Shown here piece by piece: positions 1 to 10,189 of a stretch of DNA of 64,000 bases. The notes below the pieces were generated by a model that had not been told where the DNA came from, did not search any database, and was given only the letters and a program-made list of their open reading frames with translations. Position numbers and translations under genes: made by a program. The stretch is taken from the NCBI GenBank assembly GCA_903860915.1, contig CAIOSJ010000021.1, positions 210,737 through 274,736 of the forward strand. Reading direction: 5' to 3'. Position 1 is the stretch's first letter. Each line of letters begins with the position of its first letter. Origin of the DNA: an uncultured Actinomycetes bacterium. GTDB lineage: Bacteria > Actinomycetota > Acidimicrobiia > Acidimicrobiales > RAAP-2.

Positions 1-722
<722 letters not shown>

Positions 723-758
723 TCATCAAGGCTAGGGCAAGTAGCCCCCGTGGAGCAA

Positions 759-1169
759 TTAGGCCAACTGAGGAAAAAAGAGGGCGATTTCTCTAGCCGC
801 AGATTCAGCCGAATCAGAACCGTGAATGAGGTTTTCCGTCATGGCGACGGCCAGGTCACCACGAATTGTGCCCGGTGCCGCTTCGGCTGGATTAGTGACT
901 CCCATCAGGGTGCGAACTATTTTCCAGGTGTCACTCGGCCCTTCGATAACCAACAGAAGCGCGGGACTACGAGTGATGAAGGCTACGAGACTGTCAAAAA
1001 AGGCCTTACCGGCGTGCTCACCGTAGTGCTGCTCGGCCGTGGCACGGTCGATTGTCCGTAGCTCGGCGGCCACAACACTCAATGACTTTTTCTCCAAGCG
1101 ACTAATGATCTCGCCAATCAGGCGACGCTCTACGCCGTCGGGCTTCACGATGACAAAGGTGCGTTCCAT
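759..1169 (-). CDS. ndk: Nucleoside diphosphate kinase
   Basis: Transfers the gamma phosphate from ATP to other nucleoside diphosphates through a phosphohistidine, balancing the NTP and dNTP pools. The 136 residues match the usual family size. The N-terminus MERTFVIVKPDGV and the active-site segment NLIHGSDS (His116) are intact. It lies 20 nt downstream of folC and 75 nt upstream of mreB on the same strand, so co-transcription is likely. Nothing is atypical. Confidence 0.97.
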   Translation of the reverse strand: MERTFVIVKPDGVERRLIGEIISRLEKKSLSVVAAELRTIDRATAEQHYGEHAGKAFFDSLVAFITRSPALLLVIEGPSDTWKIVRTLMGVTNPAEAAPGTIRGDLAVAMTENLIHGSDSAESAAREIALFFPQLA

Positions 1170-1189
1170 GTCGCTGAAGTTATCAGAAC

Positions 1190-2515
1190 TCAGGCGTGCT
1201 GCGAATCGAGACGCAAAACTATGGCCCGTACCGCTGCTACGAGATAGAGGCTTCCGGCCGCCACAATCAAGTCCTCATCATTCGAATGTTCTCGTGCATG
1301 TGCGAGTGCTGATGCCACGCTGCGGTGCTCGACCACGCTCACCGAATGGGCGCGGAGCGCCGCGGCAACCTCAGCGGTCGGCATGGCGCGCGGTGACTGT
1401 GGCTCGCAGACGTGAAATTCCTTTATCCCAATTTCAATCAGCGGCGTAATCATGTCAGTAACGTCACGGCCATTCAACATGCCAATCACGCAGCGCCTCG
1501 TACCCTCGACATGAAAAGCGCCGTCCAGCGCCCGCGCCAATGCCGATACCCCCGCGGGATTATGAGCGCCGTCAACGACAATTGTCGGGCGTCGGGCCAC
1601 CAACTCGAGGCGACCCGGCATGGCGGCGTGAGCGAAGGTGGTCCGTACGACTTCTTCGCCGAGCGCGCGGTCGAGAAAAAGTTCTGTCGCCGCCAAAGCG
1701 GTGGCGGCGTTAGCGCCTTGATGGATTCCGTGCAGGCTGAGACTGACGTCATCGTAGGTGGCAAACGGTGTGGTCACGCTGATCAGACGCCCACCAACCG
1801 CAGTTTCGTTGCTCAGCAGCGAAAATGCCGTTCCGACCACGAACATCTCCGCACCGACGTCGGCGCTACGTGACGAAGCCGCCGCCACAACGTCTTCGTG
1901 GGTAGTACCGATCACGGCAGCCGACCCCTCTTTGATGATGCCTACTTTGTCACTCGCAATAGCCGCAATCGTTGTGCCCAGTATGGCCGCATGATCAATA
2001 TCTACATTTGTGATCACCGCAACGGATCCGTTGATCACATTGGTGGAATCCCACGTACCACCCAGACCCACCTCAATTACAGCCACGTCAACCCCTTCAT
2101 CGGAAAAGTGCAGAAAACCTCCCACGGTGAGGATTTCGAAACGGGTCAAACTAATACCCGTTACTTTTTCAACATCAAAGAGTCGTCCGAGCAATGAGGT
2201 CAACTCGCCATCGTCAATAGCTGCCCCCGCGACGGCGATGCGCTCATTGACGGCGTGTAAATCGGGACTGGTGAAAGTACCAACCCGTAGCCCCACCCCG
2301 TCCAGCAGAGCCGAAATGAGTGTGGTGGTGGTTCCCTTGCCGTTCGTCCCCGTCACGTGGATAACCGGGTAGTCCAGGTGCGGATCACCTAACGCACTAA
2401 GGGTGTCGAGAATTGGATCGAGAGTGGGGAACGATTGTCGATTGGGGGCCACACGCTCGAAATCTACGTGCGACTCCAGCCACTCGAGCGCTTCATCCAG
2501 CGAGGTAAAACCCAC
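1190..2515 (-). CDS. folC: Bifunctional dihydrofolate/folylpolyglutamate synthase
   Basis: Mur-ligase-type enzyme that adds glutamate to dihydropteroate and to folates. The P-loop GTNGKGTT lies near residue 55, followed by the central ligase domain (DVAVIEVGLGGTWDSTNV, then HAAILG) and the C-terminal domain with VDGAHNPAG. Length of 441 aa is typical. It starts at a GTG only 2 nt after the clpX stop, implying translational coupling. Apart from its conserved neighbours, there is no reason to link its function to the protease genes. Confidence 0.95.
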   Translation of the reverse strand: MGFTSLDEALEWLESHVDFERVAPNRQSFPTLDPILDTLSALGDPHLDYPVIHVTGTNGKGTTTTLISALLDGVGLRVGTFTSPDLHAVNERIAVAGAAIDDGELTSLLGRLFDVEKVTGISLTRFEILTVGGFLHFSDEGVDVAVIEVGLGGTWDSTNVINGSVAVITNVDIDHAAILGTTIAAIASDKVGIIKEGSAAVIGTTHEDVVAAASSRSADVGAEMFVVGTAFSLLSNETAVGGRLISVTTPFATYDDVSLSLHGIHQGANAATALAATELFLDRALGEEVVRTTFAHAAMPGRLELVARRPTIVVDGAHNPAGVSALARALDGAFHVEGTRRCVIGMLNGRDVTDMITPLIEIGIKEFHVCEPQSPRAMPTAEVAAALRAHSVSVVEHRSVASALAHAREHSNDEDLIVAAGSLYLVAAVRAIVLRLDSQHA

Positions 2516-2517
2516 CG

Positions 2518-3774
2518 TTAACTAGCGCGACGCGAGCGCGGAGGTTTGCGCAATTCGTACGTCGGCGTAGATGTCTTGCGAACGGCGTCCGCAGTAATGG
2601 TGCAGCGCACGACGTCGCTGCGACCGGGAACATCAAACATCACGTCAAGAAGCACATCTTCTAAAATCGACCGGAGGCCGCGAGCACCCGTTTGACGTTC
2701 GAGTGCGAGGTCGGCGATGACAATCAGTGCTTCGGGCTCAATCACCAAATCCACGCCGTCCATCGCCAGCACCGCCTGGAACTGCTTGACCAGGGAATTC
2801 TTCGGTTCGCTCAACACGGAAATCAGCATGTCGCGATCAAGCTGCTGGACCGCACCCACGATGGGGAGTCGACCAATAAACTCAGGAATCAGCCCGAACT
2901 TAATGAGATCTTCGGGGAGAACTTGACGGAAAAGTTCAGCGCCACCTTTGCGCTTGGCTTCAACGGGTTGCCCAAAACCGATTGACTTCTTTCCGAGACG
3001 ACGTTCAATCACGTCCTCCAGACCGGCGAAGGCACCACCGCAAATAAACAAAATGTTGGTCGTATCGATGGTGATGAATTCCTGGTGGGGGTGCTTGCGA
3101 CCACCCTGTGGCGGAACGCTAGCCGTCGTGCCTTCGAGAATTTTCAAGAGAGCCTGCTGCACGCCCTCACCCGACACGTCGCGAGTAATTGAAGGGTTCT
3201 CGCTCTTTCGAGCCACCTTGTCGATTTCGTCGATGTAGATAATGCCCCGCTCCGCACGCTTCACGTCGTAATCGGCCGCCGTCAGCAGTTTGAGCAGAAT
3301 ATTTTCAACGTCCTCGCCCACGTACCCCGCTTCGGTGAGAGCCGTCGCATCGGCGATCGCAAAAGGGACGTTCAAGAGACGGGCCAGGGTTTGAGCAAGG
3401 AAGGTTTTCCCGCAACCAGTCGGTCCCAACATCAGAACATTGGACTTTGCTACTTCAATTTCGTCCGTCGAACGCGGTCCCGACTGGATTCGCTTGTAGT
3501 GGTTGTAGACCGCCACCGAGAGAATCTTCTTGGCGTCGCTTTGGCCGATGACGTACTGGTCCAAGAAGGCCGAAATTTCTCGAGGTTTGGGCAATTCCGT
3601 GAGATCGGCTTCAGGACGATCACCGAATTCATCAGCGATGATTTCGTTGCAGAGCGTGATGCACTCGTCACAAATGTAGACCCCGGCACCAGCAATGAGT
3701 TTACGAACAGCCTTTTGACCCTTTGAGCAGAAACTGCACTTAATGAGTTCGCTGCCTTCACCAAACTTTGCCAC
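2518..3774 (-). CDS. clpX: ATP-dependent Clp protease ATP-binding subunit ClpX
   Basis: AAA+ unfoldase that feeds substrates to ClpP. The N-terminal C4 zinc finger (CSFC then CDECITLC) is followed by Walker A GPTGCGKT, the pore loop GYVGED, Walker B YIDEIDK and the C-terminal sensor-2 helix with TGARGLR. I chose the GTG at 3774 (protein begins [13 protein letters not shown], like other actinobacterial ClpX) because a GGAGG lies at suitable distance; an upstream in-frame GTG at 3783 is almost on top of that site. The gene is 69 nt downstream of clpP on the same strand. Confidence 0.96.
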   Translation of the reverse strand: MAKFGEGSELIKCSFCSKGQKAVRKLIAGAGVYICDECITLCNEIIADEFGDRPEADLTELPKPREISAFLDQYVIGQSDAKKILSVAVYNHYKRIQSGPRSTDEIEVAKSNVLMLGPTGCGKTFLAQTLARLLNVPFAIADATALTEAGYVGEDVENILLKLLTAADYDVKRAERGIIYIDEIDKVARKSENPSITRDVSGEGVQQALLKILEGTTASVPPQGGRKHPHQEFITIDTTNILFICGGAFAGLEDVIERRLGKKSIGFGQPVEAKRKGGAELFRQVLPEDLIKFGLIPEFIGRLPIVGAVQQLDRDMLISVLSEPKNSLVKQFQAVLAMDGVDLVIEPEALIVIADLALERQTGARGLRSILEDVLLDVMFDVPGRSDVVRCTITADAVRKTSTPTYELRKPPRSRRAS

Positions 3775-3843
3775 GATATGCACCCTCCGACACGGTCTTT
3801 ATCCTTCACCATCCTAGAAGGTGGCTAGCGAAAAAATGGGTTG

Positions 3844-4452
3844 CTAGTTACGTGAGGTGATTACTTCATCGATGAGACCGTATTGCACGGCCTCTTCGGC
3901 GGTAATAACGAAGTCGCGATCAGTGTCCTTGGCGATGCGCTCGACAGTTTGACCAGTGTCGTGAGACAACATCTCGTTCAACAAATCACGCATGCGCAAA
4001 ATCTCTCGAGCTTGGATCTCGATGTCGGAGGCCTGGCCACCAACGCCACCCCAGGGCTGGTGCATGAGAACGCGAGCGTGCGGCAGGGCGTATCGCTTGC
4101 CTTTCGTACCGGCGCCGAGCAGCACGGCGGCAGCGGACGCGGCTTGACCAAAGCAGAATGTCGACACGTCGGGCTTGATGTACTTCATGGTGTCGTAGAT
4201 CGCGAGCAGACCCGTGATGTCGCCACCCGGTGAGTTGATGTAGAGGTGAATATCGCGGTCCGAATCCTCGGACTCCAAAAAGAGCATTTGAGCACAAATC
4301 AGATTTGCGACAGTGTCATCAATCGGCGTCCCCAGGAAAACGATGCGCTCCTTCAGGAGACGACTGTAGAGATCGTAGGCTCGCTCGCCGCGACTCGACG
4401 ACTCGACCACCGTTGGCACGAGATAATTTCGCGGATTCATGTACTCATTCAT
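3844..4452 (-). CDS. clpP: ATP-dependent Clp protease proteolytic subunit ClpP
   Basis: Self-compartmentalised serine protease. The 202-residue protein carries the complete triad: Ser106 in GQAAS, His131 in MHQPWGG and Asp180 in DTDRD. The head-domain motif [10 protein letters not shown] and the C-terminal EVITSRN are also present. Many actinobacteria carry two tandem clpP genes; only one occurs here, so a second copy, if present, is elsewhere. It lies 9 nt after tig and upstream of clpX, the classic order. Confidence 0.97.
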   Translation of the reverse strand: MNEYMNPRNYLVPTVVESSSRGERAYDLYSRLLKERIVFLGTPIDDTVANLICAQMLFLESEDSDRDIHLYINSPGGDITGLLAIYDTMKYIKPDVSTFCFGQAASAAAVLLGAGTKGKRYALPHARVLMHQPWGGVGGQASDIEIQAREILRMRDLLNEMLSHDTGQTVERIAKDTDRDFVITAEEAVQYGLIDEVITSRN

Positions 4453-4461
4453 AATTCCACC

Positions 4462-5796
4462 CTAGAGGGTATCGGTCGCACTCTGGTCGGATTCTAGGAG
4501 AGTGCGGTCAATCTCGGCACCCGTTTCATCAACGTAGGTCGCGTTACTCATCAACCAGCGCGATGCCTTCATCTTGGCCACTTCAGCGTGAAAGGCCACT
4601 ACTCGGCCGGAGTCGCGCAGGTTCTTGCTCAATTCCTCCGCCGTCACATTCATGGAAATAGCCGTTTCAATAAGTTCTTGCTCGACTTCGTCCGGCGTGG
4701 GGTCCAGGTTCTCGGCCTTTACCAGCGCCCGCAAAGCGAGGTCCAACTGAACACCCTTGACGGCATCCTGGCGCAAAGTTTCGACCAACTGCTCGGGCGT
4801 CTGATTGGTGACCTGCAAGAACATCTCCACTGACAGACGCTGCTGTTCGAGGCGGTGTCCGAGATCGTGGAGACGTTGATCAGTCTCCTGCTCGACCAAA
4901 ACATCAGGGGCGAACTCCGGGGCCACCAGTTCGGCCAAAGCCGCTAGGGCGTTGTCGCGTCGCGACATCTGCGCTTCGATGACTTTACGGCGACGTAGCT
5001 GGGTAACGAGGTCGTCGCGGAACGCGTCCACTGTTTCGAAATCGCTATTTTCCGCCATCCACTCGTCGGTCAGATCGGGAAGTATTTTCTCCTTGACGTT
5101 GACAATTTCAAAGTGCCAATTCATAGCCATGGCCTGCGGACCACGACCCGTGAGGTCCAGGGTCTCCCCCGCCTTCAGGCCGAGGCTGAGTTCATCTAGG
5201 CCGTCGGTGATCTGATTCGAACCGATGGTGTACGCGAAATCCTGGACCTCAATGGGCTCGACCTCACCCTGGGGGTCGACGGCCGTGACGTTCAGCGTGA
5301 CAACATCGCCAGTGAGAATTGGGCGATCAACGTCTTCGAGGTGAGCGTCAGTTTCGCGTAATCGGTTGATCTGCTCTTCGATTTCACTATCGGCAACATT
5401 GGGCGAGGGGATTTCCACCTTGATGGATTTGTAATTCGAAATCTGAACCTCGGGACGCACTTCAACTTCAGCCTCGAATTTAAGAGTGCCCGTCTCCTCG
5501 CCCTCGACGATGTTGATTTCGGGCTGACCGATGGGGTCGATCAGCGTGTCGGCTACGGCGTGGGCGTAGAAGTCGGGCATGCCGTTTCGAATGGCTTCGC
5601 CGCGCAAGGCCACGGGTCCCCCCAACCGCGCTTCAATCATGTTCTTCGGAGCCTTACCCTTGCGGAAGCCCTTGACGTCAATTTGTTGGGCGAGCTCCTT
5701 CGCGGTGCGGTCAATGACCTCTGCGAGATCGGGTTCGTCAACCTCCACCGTGAGTTTGATTTTGTTGTTGTCGAGGACTGTGGCTGTGGCACGCAT
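4462..5796 (-). CDS. tig: Trigger factor (ribosome-associated chaperone and prolyl isomerase)
   Basis: Binds near the ribosomal exit tunnel and shields nascent chains. The N-terminal ribosome-binding signature GFRKGKAPK is at about residues 42-50, the FKBP-type domain lies around residues 155-240 and the helical arms follow. The 444-aa length and the acidic C-terminal tail fit. A TAGGCT box 10 nt before the ATG (about 5807-5812 on the minus strand) plus CTCCTT is a weak promoter/leader candidate. It heads the run into clpP-clpX-folC-ndk-mreB. Confidence 0.95.
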   Translation of the reverse strand: MRATATVLDNNKIKLTVEVDEPDLAEVIDRTAKELAQQIDVKGFRKGKAPKNMIEARLGGPVALRGEAIRNGMPDFYAHAVADTLIDPIGQPEINIVEGEETGTLKFEAEVEVRPEVQISNYKSIKVEIPSPNVADSEIEEQINRLRETDAHLEDVDRPILTGDVVTLNVTAVDPQGEVEPIEVQDFAYTIGSNQITDGLDELSLGLKAGETLDLTGRGPQAMAMNWHFEIVNVKEKILPDLTDEWMAENSDFETVDAFRDDLVTQLRRRKVIEAQMSRRDNALAALAELVAPEFAPDVLVEQETDQRLHDLGHRLEQQRLSVEMFLQVTNQTPEQLVETLRQDAVKGVQLDLALRALVKAENLDPTPDEVEQELIETAISMNVTAEELSKNLRDSGRVVAFHAEVAKMKASRWLMSNATYVDETGAEIDRTLLESDQSATDTL

Positions 5797-5835
5797 AAGG
5801 AGAAATAGCCTACCGTTATCGCGGCCTCGTGTTGT

Positions 5836-6651
5836 TTAGATGATTACCGCCATGTTTTCCGCAAATTTTCGGGCCAGTTCGGCGCTGCCCTCTACGTGGA
5901 CCGCAGTGGAAGCCAAGAAGGCTTCCGCCGAGATGCGCCCAGCCACTCGACGCCAGAACAGAGCGGCTGGCGTTGTGACTTCAAGACTCGGAGTATCGCC
6001 GAGGCTCGTTTGAGCTGCAGCCCGCCCATTCTCGATGCGAACGCAAATTTCGCGCGCTAGTCGCCCGGAAAGGTAGATGCGAAGCGTTGCTGCTTCCGGA
6101 GCACGAACTAATTTGCCAAAAATGTAGGGAATCGCACTTTCGCAGCGATTGATAACGACCTCTTCACCAGTCCCGTGATCATCGGCGGGCATAAGCAATG
6201 CGTCACGAATATCTTGTAGGTGAATCCAAGAGTCGAAGAGCCTCGTTTCTTGGTAACGATGGTAGGGAACCTCCCCTTCCGGGCTCCATCCGACCTCCAT
6301 CCACTTTTCCTCGCTCAGCGCACGTAATCGCCGCAGGGATTCACCGGTGACGTCGAGAAACTCACTACGCAGATCGGCGACGGAGTAACTCCGACGTGCT
6401 GCGACGAAGGCTTCATTCATTTCTCCGACAGAATTTTTTACGTGTGGGGGAAAGGTGTCGGTGAAGCGCGGAGTGCCCTGGCCTTGGCCAAATAACTCGA
6501 AACCAATCAGGTGACTATAAACATCTCGAACACTCCAACCAGGGCAGGGGCTGGGCCGGTCAAGATCGGCCTCAGAGCAAAATTCCAGAAGGGCTTCGGT
6601 GCTTGACCACACGCCAGCGAGGCCCTCGGTGATCCACTCGTACGTACTCAT
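5836..6651 (-). CDS. DinB-fold maleylpyruvate isomerase family protein (mycothiol-type)
   Basis: A 271-aa protein with the layout of the actinobacterial 'maleylpyruvate isomerase family mycothiol-dependent enzyme' group: an N-terminal four-helix segment with PSPCPGWSVRDVYSHLIGFE (metal-ligand His in the helix), a second conserved stretch ETRLFDSWIHLQDIRDAL with another His, and a C-terminal SCP2-like domain. The substrate cannot be read from sequence. It is 39 nt upstream of tig. A CTCCAT/ATGGAG inverted repeat lies about 10 nt before its ATG. Confidence 0.8.
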   Translation of the reverse strand: MSTYEWITEGLAGVWSSTEALLEFCSEADLDRPSPCPGWSVRDVYSHLIGFELFGQGQGTPRFTDTFPPHVKNSVGEMNEAFVAARRSYSVADLRSEFLDVTGESLRRLRALSEEKWMEVGWSPEGEVPYHRYQETRLFDSWIHLQDIRDALLMPADDHGTGEEVVINRCESAIPYIFGKLVRAPEAATLRIYLSGRLAREICVRIENGRAAAQTSLGDTPSLEVTTPAALFWRRVAGRISAEAFLASTAVHVEGSAELARKFAENMAVII

Positions 6652-6722
6652 TGAGGCTCCATTATGGAGACATTCTTAGCAAGAAGTACTTAGGGCGACG
6701 TGAATGTGTCACGATAGAGGGA

Positions 6723-6797
6723 CGGGAAGTAGCGCAGCTTGGTTAGCGCGCCTGCTTTGGGAGCAGGAGGCCGCGGGTTCGAATCCCGCCTTCCCGA
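6723..6797 (+). tRNA. tRNA-Pro (anticodon TGG)
   Basis: Complete cloverleaf. The acceptor CGGGAAG pairs with CTTCCCG, the anticodon stem CCTGC/GCAGG encloses loop TTTGGGA (anticodon TGG), and the T-arm is GCGGG-TTCGAAT-CCCGC. Discriminator A is at 6797 and an encoded CCA follows at 6798-6800. tRNA-Pro beside tig/clp is a frequent actinobacterial arrangement. Confidence 0.97.
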
Positions 6798-6840
6798 CCA
6801 CGTGCGCTGAATCCTGGGGCTAGCGACTTTGGCCTTACTT

Positions 6841-8562
6841 TCAGTCAGATTGCGCGTCGAGGGCCGCGCGCAGTTCGCTCAGATTGGCCGTCGTCGTAAT
6901 CATCGAAGTCCTCGCAACCTCCACTAGTTCGTCCACGAAGGATTCGTGCGCGCCGAGTCGCGGATCTTCGTCGGTGCCGTTCGCAAAAAGAATCACAAAT
7001 CTCGCATCGCGGCCGTCGCTCTTTCGACGCATCACGCGACCCATGCGTTGAATCATTTGTCGACGTTGTTTGGACGAGGCCACGATTATTGCCAGGTCCG
7101 CGTCAGGTACGTCCACTCCTTCTTCCAAGGTTTGCACCGAGGCCAGAACTCGCAACCCCCCCGAGGCAAACTTCCTCATCATTACGTCGCGCTCCTGGGT
7201 GTCAATACCACTGTGGTGCGCCGCAACCGCAATATTCTGCGCCAGCAGGCTGGTCGCAATAGCCTCGGCTGACGTGATGGACTGAGTGAAGATGAGGGTG
7301 CGGTCAGCGTCTCCCAGTACCGGGACCAGGCACTCCAACGCCAGCGTCTTGGCTGGTGTTTCCGCCAAAAGCTCCTTCTTGTCGCCCCACGCTTTCAACC
7401 AGCGCTGAGCCACCATTCCCTCCTCGCGCTTTCCGCGTGTTGTGAGACGAATGACGTCATCGAGAAAAGCCGAGAAGGGCTGAGGCCGACAGCCGTAGAC
7501 CGTGATCAACTTTCGACGAAGTTTGGACAGTTGTCGCTGCAACACGATGTACTTCTGTTTCTCCTCCTCAGAAAACTCCACCCCGACAAAGGCCACGCGA
7601 ACGTTCGTGATCACGCCATCATCAATCGCCCGCTGGTAGCCCAGCCGAAAAACCACCTTGTTGAAGTAGGGCAAGAGAATGGTTTCGTGAGCGTCATCCA
7701 AACGCTCGTGCGTCGCCGAAAGACCCAGTCGAGAAGCGAAGGCGGGATCAAGAGCTAATTGACTCATTTTCGCGCCCGCCCGGTGGCACTCGTCGGCGAC
7801 CAAGAGGCCCGCTGCACCATGGAGAGGAAAAGATCGGGTTCGAGCTGAGGCCAGCACCGCTACAACGACATCGAAGTAGTCAAGATCGTCGTCAGCTCCG
7901 TTACCTACTCGACCAATACGAAAACGGGGAAACTGCTCGCGGAGAATCCCGACCCACTGATCCAGCAGCACCACGGTCGGAACGAGGACCAGAACCTTTC
8001 CAGAATTGTCCAAGTGCTCGGCTATCGCTGCCACCGCTAGGCGAGTCTTTCCCGCTCCCGTGACGGCGTCAATGATGCCCTCGGATCGATTCGCTTTCCA
8101 CGCAGCTAGCGCCTCGATCTGCCAACGGTAGAGCCCGAAGGGGTTTTCAGTTGTGACGGCCGGAGGGTCTTGGGATACCCGTGGTTGCGTCGACTGCTTT
8201 TCGAACTTCGCCAACAGCTCGGGGTCAAATTCCGAGACGTCGAAAATGCGATCGAACTCATCAGGTGGACGAATGGTGGGGGCTGACTCGTCGGAAGCTT
8301 TTGTTTCGTCCTTGACGCGTGTGATTGCCACGTACGGCTTCACGTCAAGGGACCAATCTGCTGGGTACCACAAGGGGGCGGACCCCTCGCCCGCCGCGCT
8401 GATGAACACCTGTGTATTCGCGTAGAGAAGTGAGTTCACTATCTTCTTGTCACAACCCAGTATGCGGGCAATCTCTCGCCCAGTGATGCCGGGTGTCGCC
8501 GACACGGCGGCCGCGATGTCATGGATTCCGATCGCCTCGGAACCCTCCTTGCTCAGTGCCAT
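6841..8562 (-). CDS. XPB/UvrB-like SF2 DNA helicase with N-terminal winged helix
   Basis: DEAD/DEAH-type superfamily 2 helicase of about 573 aa. An N-terminal HTH/winged-helix segment (ITGREIARILG...KIVNSLLYA) precedes domain 1, with Q-region WQIEAL, Walker A VTGAGKTRLAV, motif II ADECHR and motif III LSATHER. Domain 2 carries TLIFTQSI, TLEEGVDVPDADL and the arginine motif RMGRVMRR. The fold resembles archaeal/bacterial XPB and the helicase part of phage-defence or repair proteins. I chose the ATG at 8562 because AGGAG precedes it; a TTG at 8580 is possible. No nuclease domain or partner gene is adjacent, so a repair role is only a guess. Confidence 0.85.
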   Translation of the reverse strand: MALSKEGSEAIGIHDIAAAVSATPGITGREIARILGCDKKIVNSLLYANTQVFISAAGEGSAPLWYPADWSLDVKPYVAITRVKDETKASDESAPTIRPPDEFDRIFDVSEFDPELLAKFEKQSTQPRVSQDPPAVTTENPFGLYRWQIEALAAWKANRSEGIIDAVTGAGKTRLAVAAIAEHLDNSGKVLVLVPTVVLLDQWVGILREQFPRFRIGRVGNGADDDLDYFDVVVAVLASARTRSFPLHGAAGLLVADECHRAGAKMSQLALDPAFASRLGLSATHERLDDAHETILLPYFNKVVFRLGYQRAIDDGVITNVRVAFVGVEFSEEEKQKYIVLQRQLSKLRRKLITVYGCRPQPFSAFLDDVIRLTTRGKREEGMVAQRWLKAWGDKKELLAETPAKTLALECLVPVLGDADRTLIFTQSITSAEAIATSLLAQNIAVAAHHSGIDTQERDVMMRKFASGGLRVLASVQTLEEGVDVPDADLAIIVASSKQRRQMIQRMGRVMRRKSDGRDARFVILFANGTDEDPRLGAHESFVDELVEVARTSMITTTANLSELRAALDAQSD

Positions 8563-8713
8563 AGCTCTCCTCGTTGTCAACGACCATAGAGGCGGGCTGC
8601 GACACAGATTTCATTGATGTCGGCTAGTGGTGTTCATCCCCAGTGAACCTTCAAATGAGGGCGACCTATGGGGCCGTGTTCTTCCACCAAGACTCATTGT
8701 GCTTTCTGGCGAA

Positions 8714-10174
8714 TTAGCCGCATCCACGACAGAAGCTGGGGGAAATCTGTATCAAGGACGAAGAAATCGCCTCGATGTTCCAGGCGCGGCCATCATCAGA
8801 CGTAAAGCGAAAAACGGGAATCAGCCAACGAATTCCACTACTCGCCTGATAGGTCCCCAGAACAATTGAGACCCCCGTCAGGGTGACCGAAACAATGGGA
8901 GGACCTGGCAACACCGAGCTCGTGGGGCCGGAGTTCGGTGGTAGAGCGGGAGCACTGGGCGCAGAGCCCCCTACAGAGCCCGAGGGGTCCGGAATATTTA
9001 CCGGTGGTGGACCAGTGGCACTGGGCGCAAGGGGAGGTGGTGGAACCAGGCCACCGCTCGTTGACGGCACGGGCACAGTTCCCCCTGACGTCGTGATTGT
9101 CGACGACTGGTGGCGTGGTGGTGACATCACCTTCGTAGTGTCAAACCTGCTCTTTTCTTGCACGTTCATTGCGGTAATGGCATCGGCCGGTGACCGAAGG
9201 GGGTAGGTGACGGCCGACCCCGTCATGAGCAATGGTCCACTGGCATTCAGCAGCGAACCATTGGCATCAACGGTGAGGAAAAGATTCTGATCTGTACTTA
9301 TGCCGTCAACGGCCAGAGTGAACTGACCCGTATATTGAACGGTCGGTGTCGACCCGTCAGTCATAGTCATGACGCCAATCTCGGGCTGCGTGAGCGTAAC
9401 CGTCATGGCCAGACGCCTCACGATGCCTGTGGCGGCACTCGTCACCAAATCTTCCACGTGCGGTGACACCCTCTGGGCGTTCGCGGTGGGTTCACCAATG
9501 GTGGCTGGCGGCCGCGCCACCGGCGCCACCGCATTACCGATTCCAGCGATTGCCCCCGTTGGCTCCCCCGGCATAATCAAGGGGGGACTCGCCGGTGCCG
9601 TTGACGTGAAGGACCAGTATCCACCGTTGGCTGCACTTTGGTTGTACGTGACCGATCGCCCCGTCGCGTCCGTGGCGATCCAACTGGCTTCCGAGTCCGT
9701 CGACGTGTTCGCGTTTGCATTGGTGGCGTTGTCGATGGGTGCTGCAGTGATGCCGAAGGCATCAGCCACGGTTTGTGCCTCAACTCGAGGATCCTGCGGA
9801 GAACTTAATTCGTAGGCCGAAGATTGGCTGGCCGGTGACTGCAGGTCGCCCGTAGTAATGAATTCATACTGCGCCCACACGGCCACTGAGCCGTGAGATG
9901 GTGCGATCTGGGACCTCGCCCCAATCGCACTCAGGGACAACAGTGGCATCGAGGGCGCCGCAATCGTCATGAGGGAGATAAGGCCCGTCATCAGCGCACC
10001 CGAAATCCCTACGCCGGACAACCATCGAACTTTGTAACCCGCCGGGACTCGGTTACTGCGCAGGCGCGGCTGTTTGAGAACACGTTCGATTATGCCGTCG
10101 AAATCTCGGGGATGGTGCGAGTAGTCACTCGCTGGATCCGCAGCCGTTAGTCGGTCATGTGGGTTAACTATCAT
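8714..10174 (-). CDS. Single-pass membrane protein with Pro-rich exterior, probable ECF sigma partner
   Basis: I do not recognise this 486-aa protein by family. Residues 1-50 are cytoplasmic in character (FDGIIERVLKQPRLRSNRV), residues about 52-75 form one hydrophobic segment (GISGALMTGLISLMTIAAP), and the rest is exported: a Ser/Thr-rich domain followed by a Pro/Gly/Ser linker near residues 360-425 and a short C-terminal domain containing two Cys (CRGCG). It starts 15 nt after the sigma factor with a perfect AGGAGG site, so the two are co-translated. This matches the layout of anti-sigma factors, but no zinc (ZAS) motif is visible. Sigma control is inferred from context. Confidence 0.6.
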   Translation of the reverse strand: MIVNPHDRLTAADPASDYSHHPRDFDGIIERVLKQPRLRSNRVPAGYKVRWLSGVGISGALMTGLISLMTIAAPSMPLLSLSAIGARSQIAPSHGSVAVWAQYEFITTGDLQSPASQSSAYELSSPQDPRVEAQTVADAFGITAAPIDNATNANANTSTDSEASWIATDATGRSVTYNQSAANGGYWSFTSTAPASPPLIMPGEPTGAIAGIGNAVAPVARPPATIGEPTANAQRVSPHVEDLVTSAATGIVRRLAMTVTLTQPEIGVMTMTDGSTPTVQYTGQFTLAVDGISTDQNLFLTVDANGSLLNASGPLLMTGSAVTYPLRSPADAITAMNVQEKSRFDTTKVMSPPRHQSSTITTSGGTVPVPSTSGGLVPPPPLAPSATGPPPVNIPDPSGSVGGSAPSAPALPPNSGPTSSVLPGPPIVSVTLTGVSIVLGTYQASSGIRWLIPVFRFTSDDGRAWNIEAISSSLIQISPSFCRGCG

Positions 10175-10189
10175 CTTCGTCCCTCCTAA

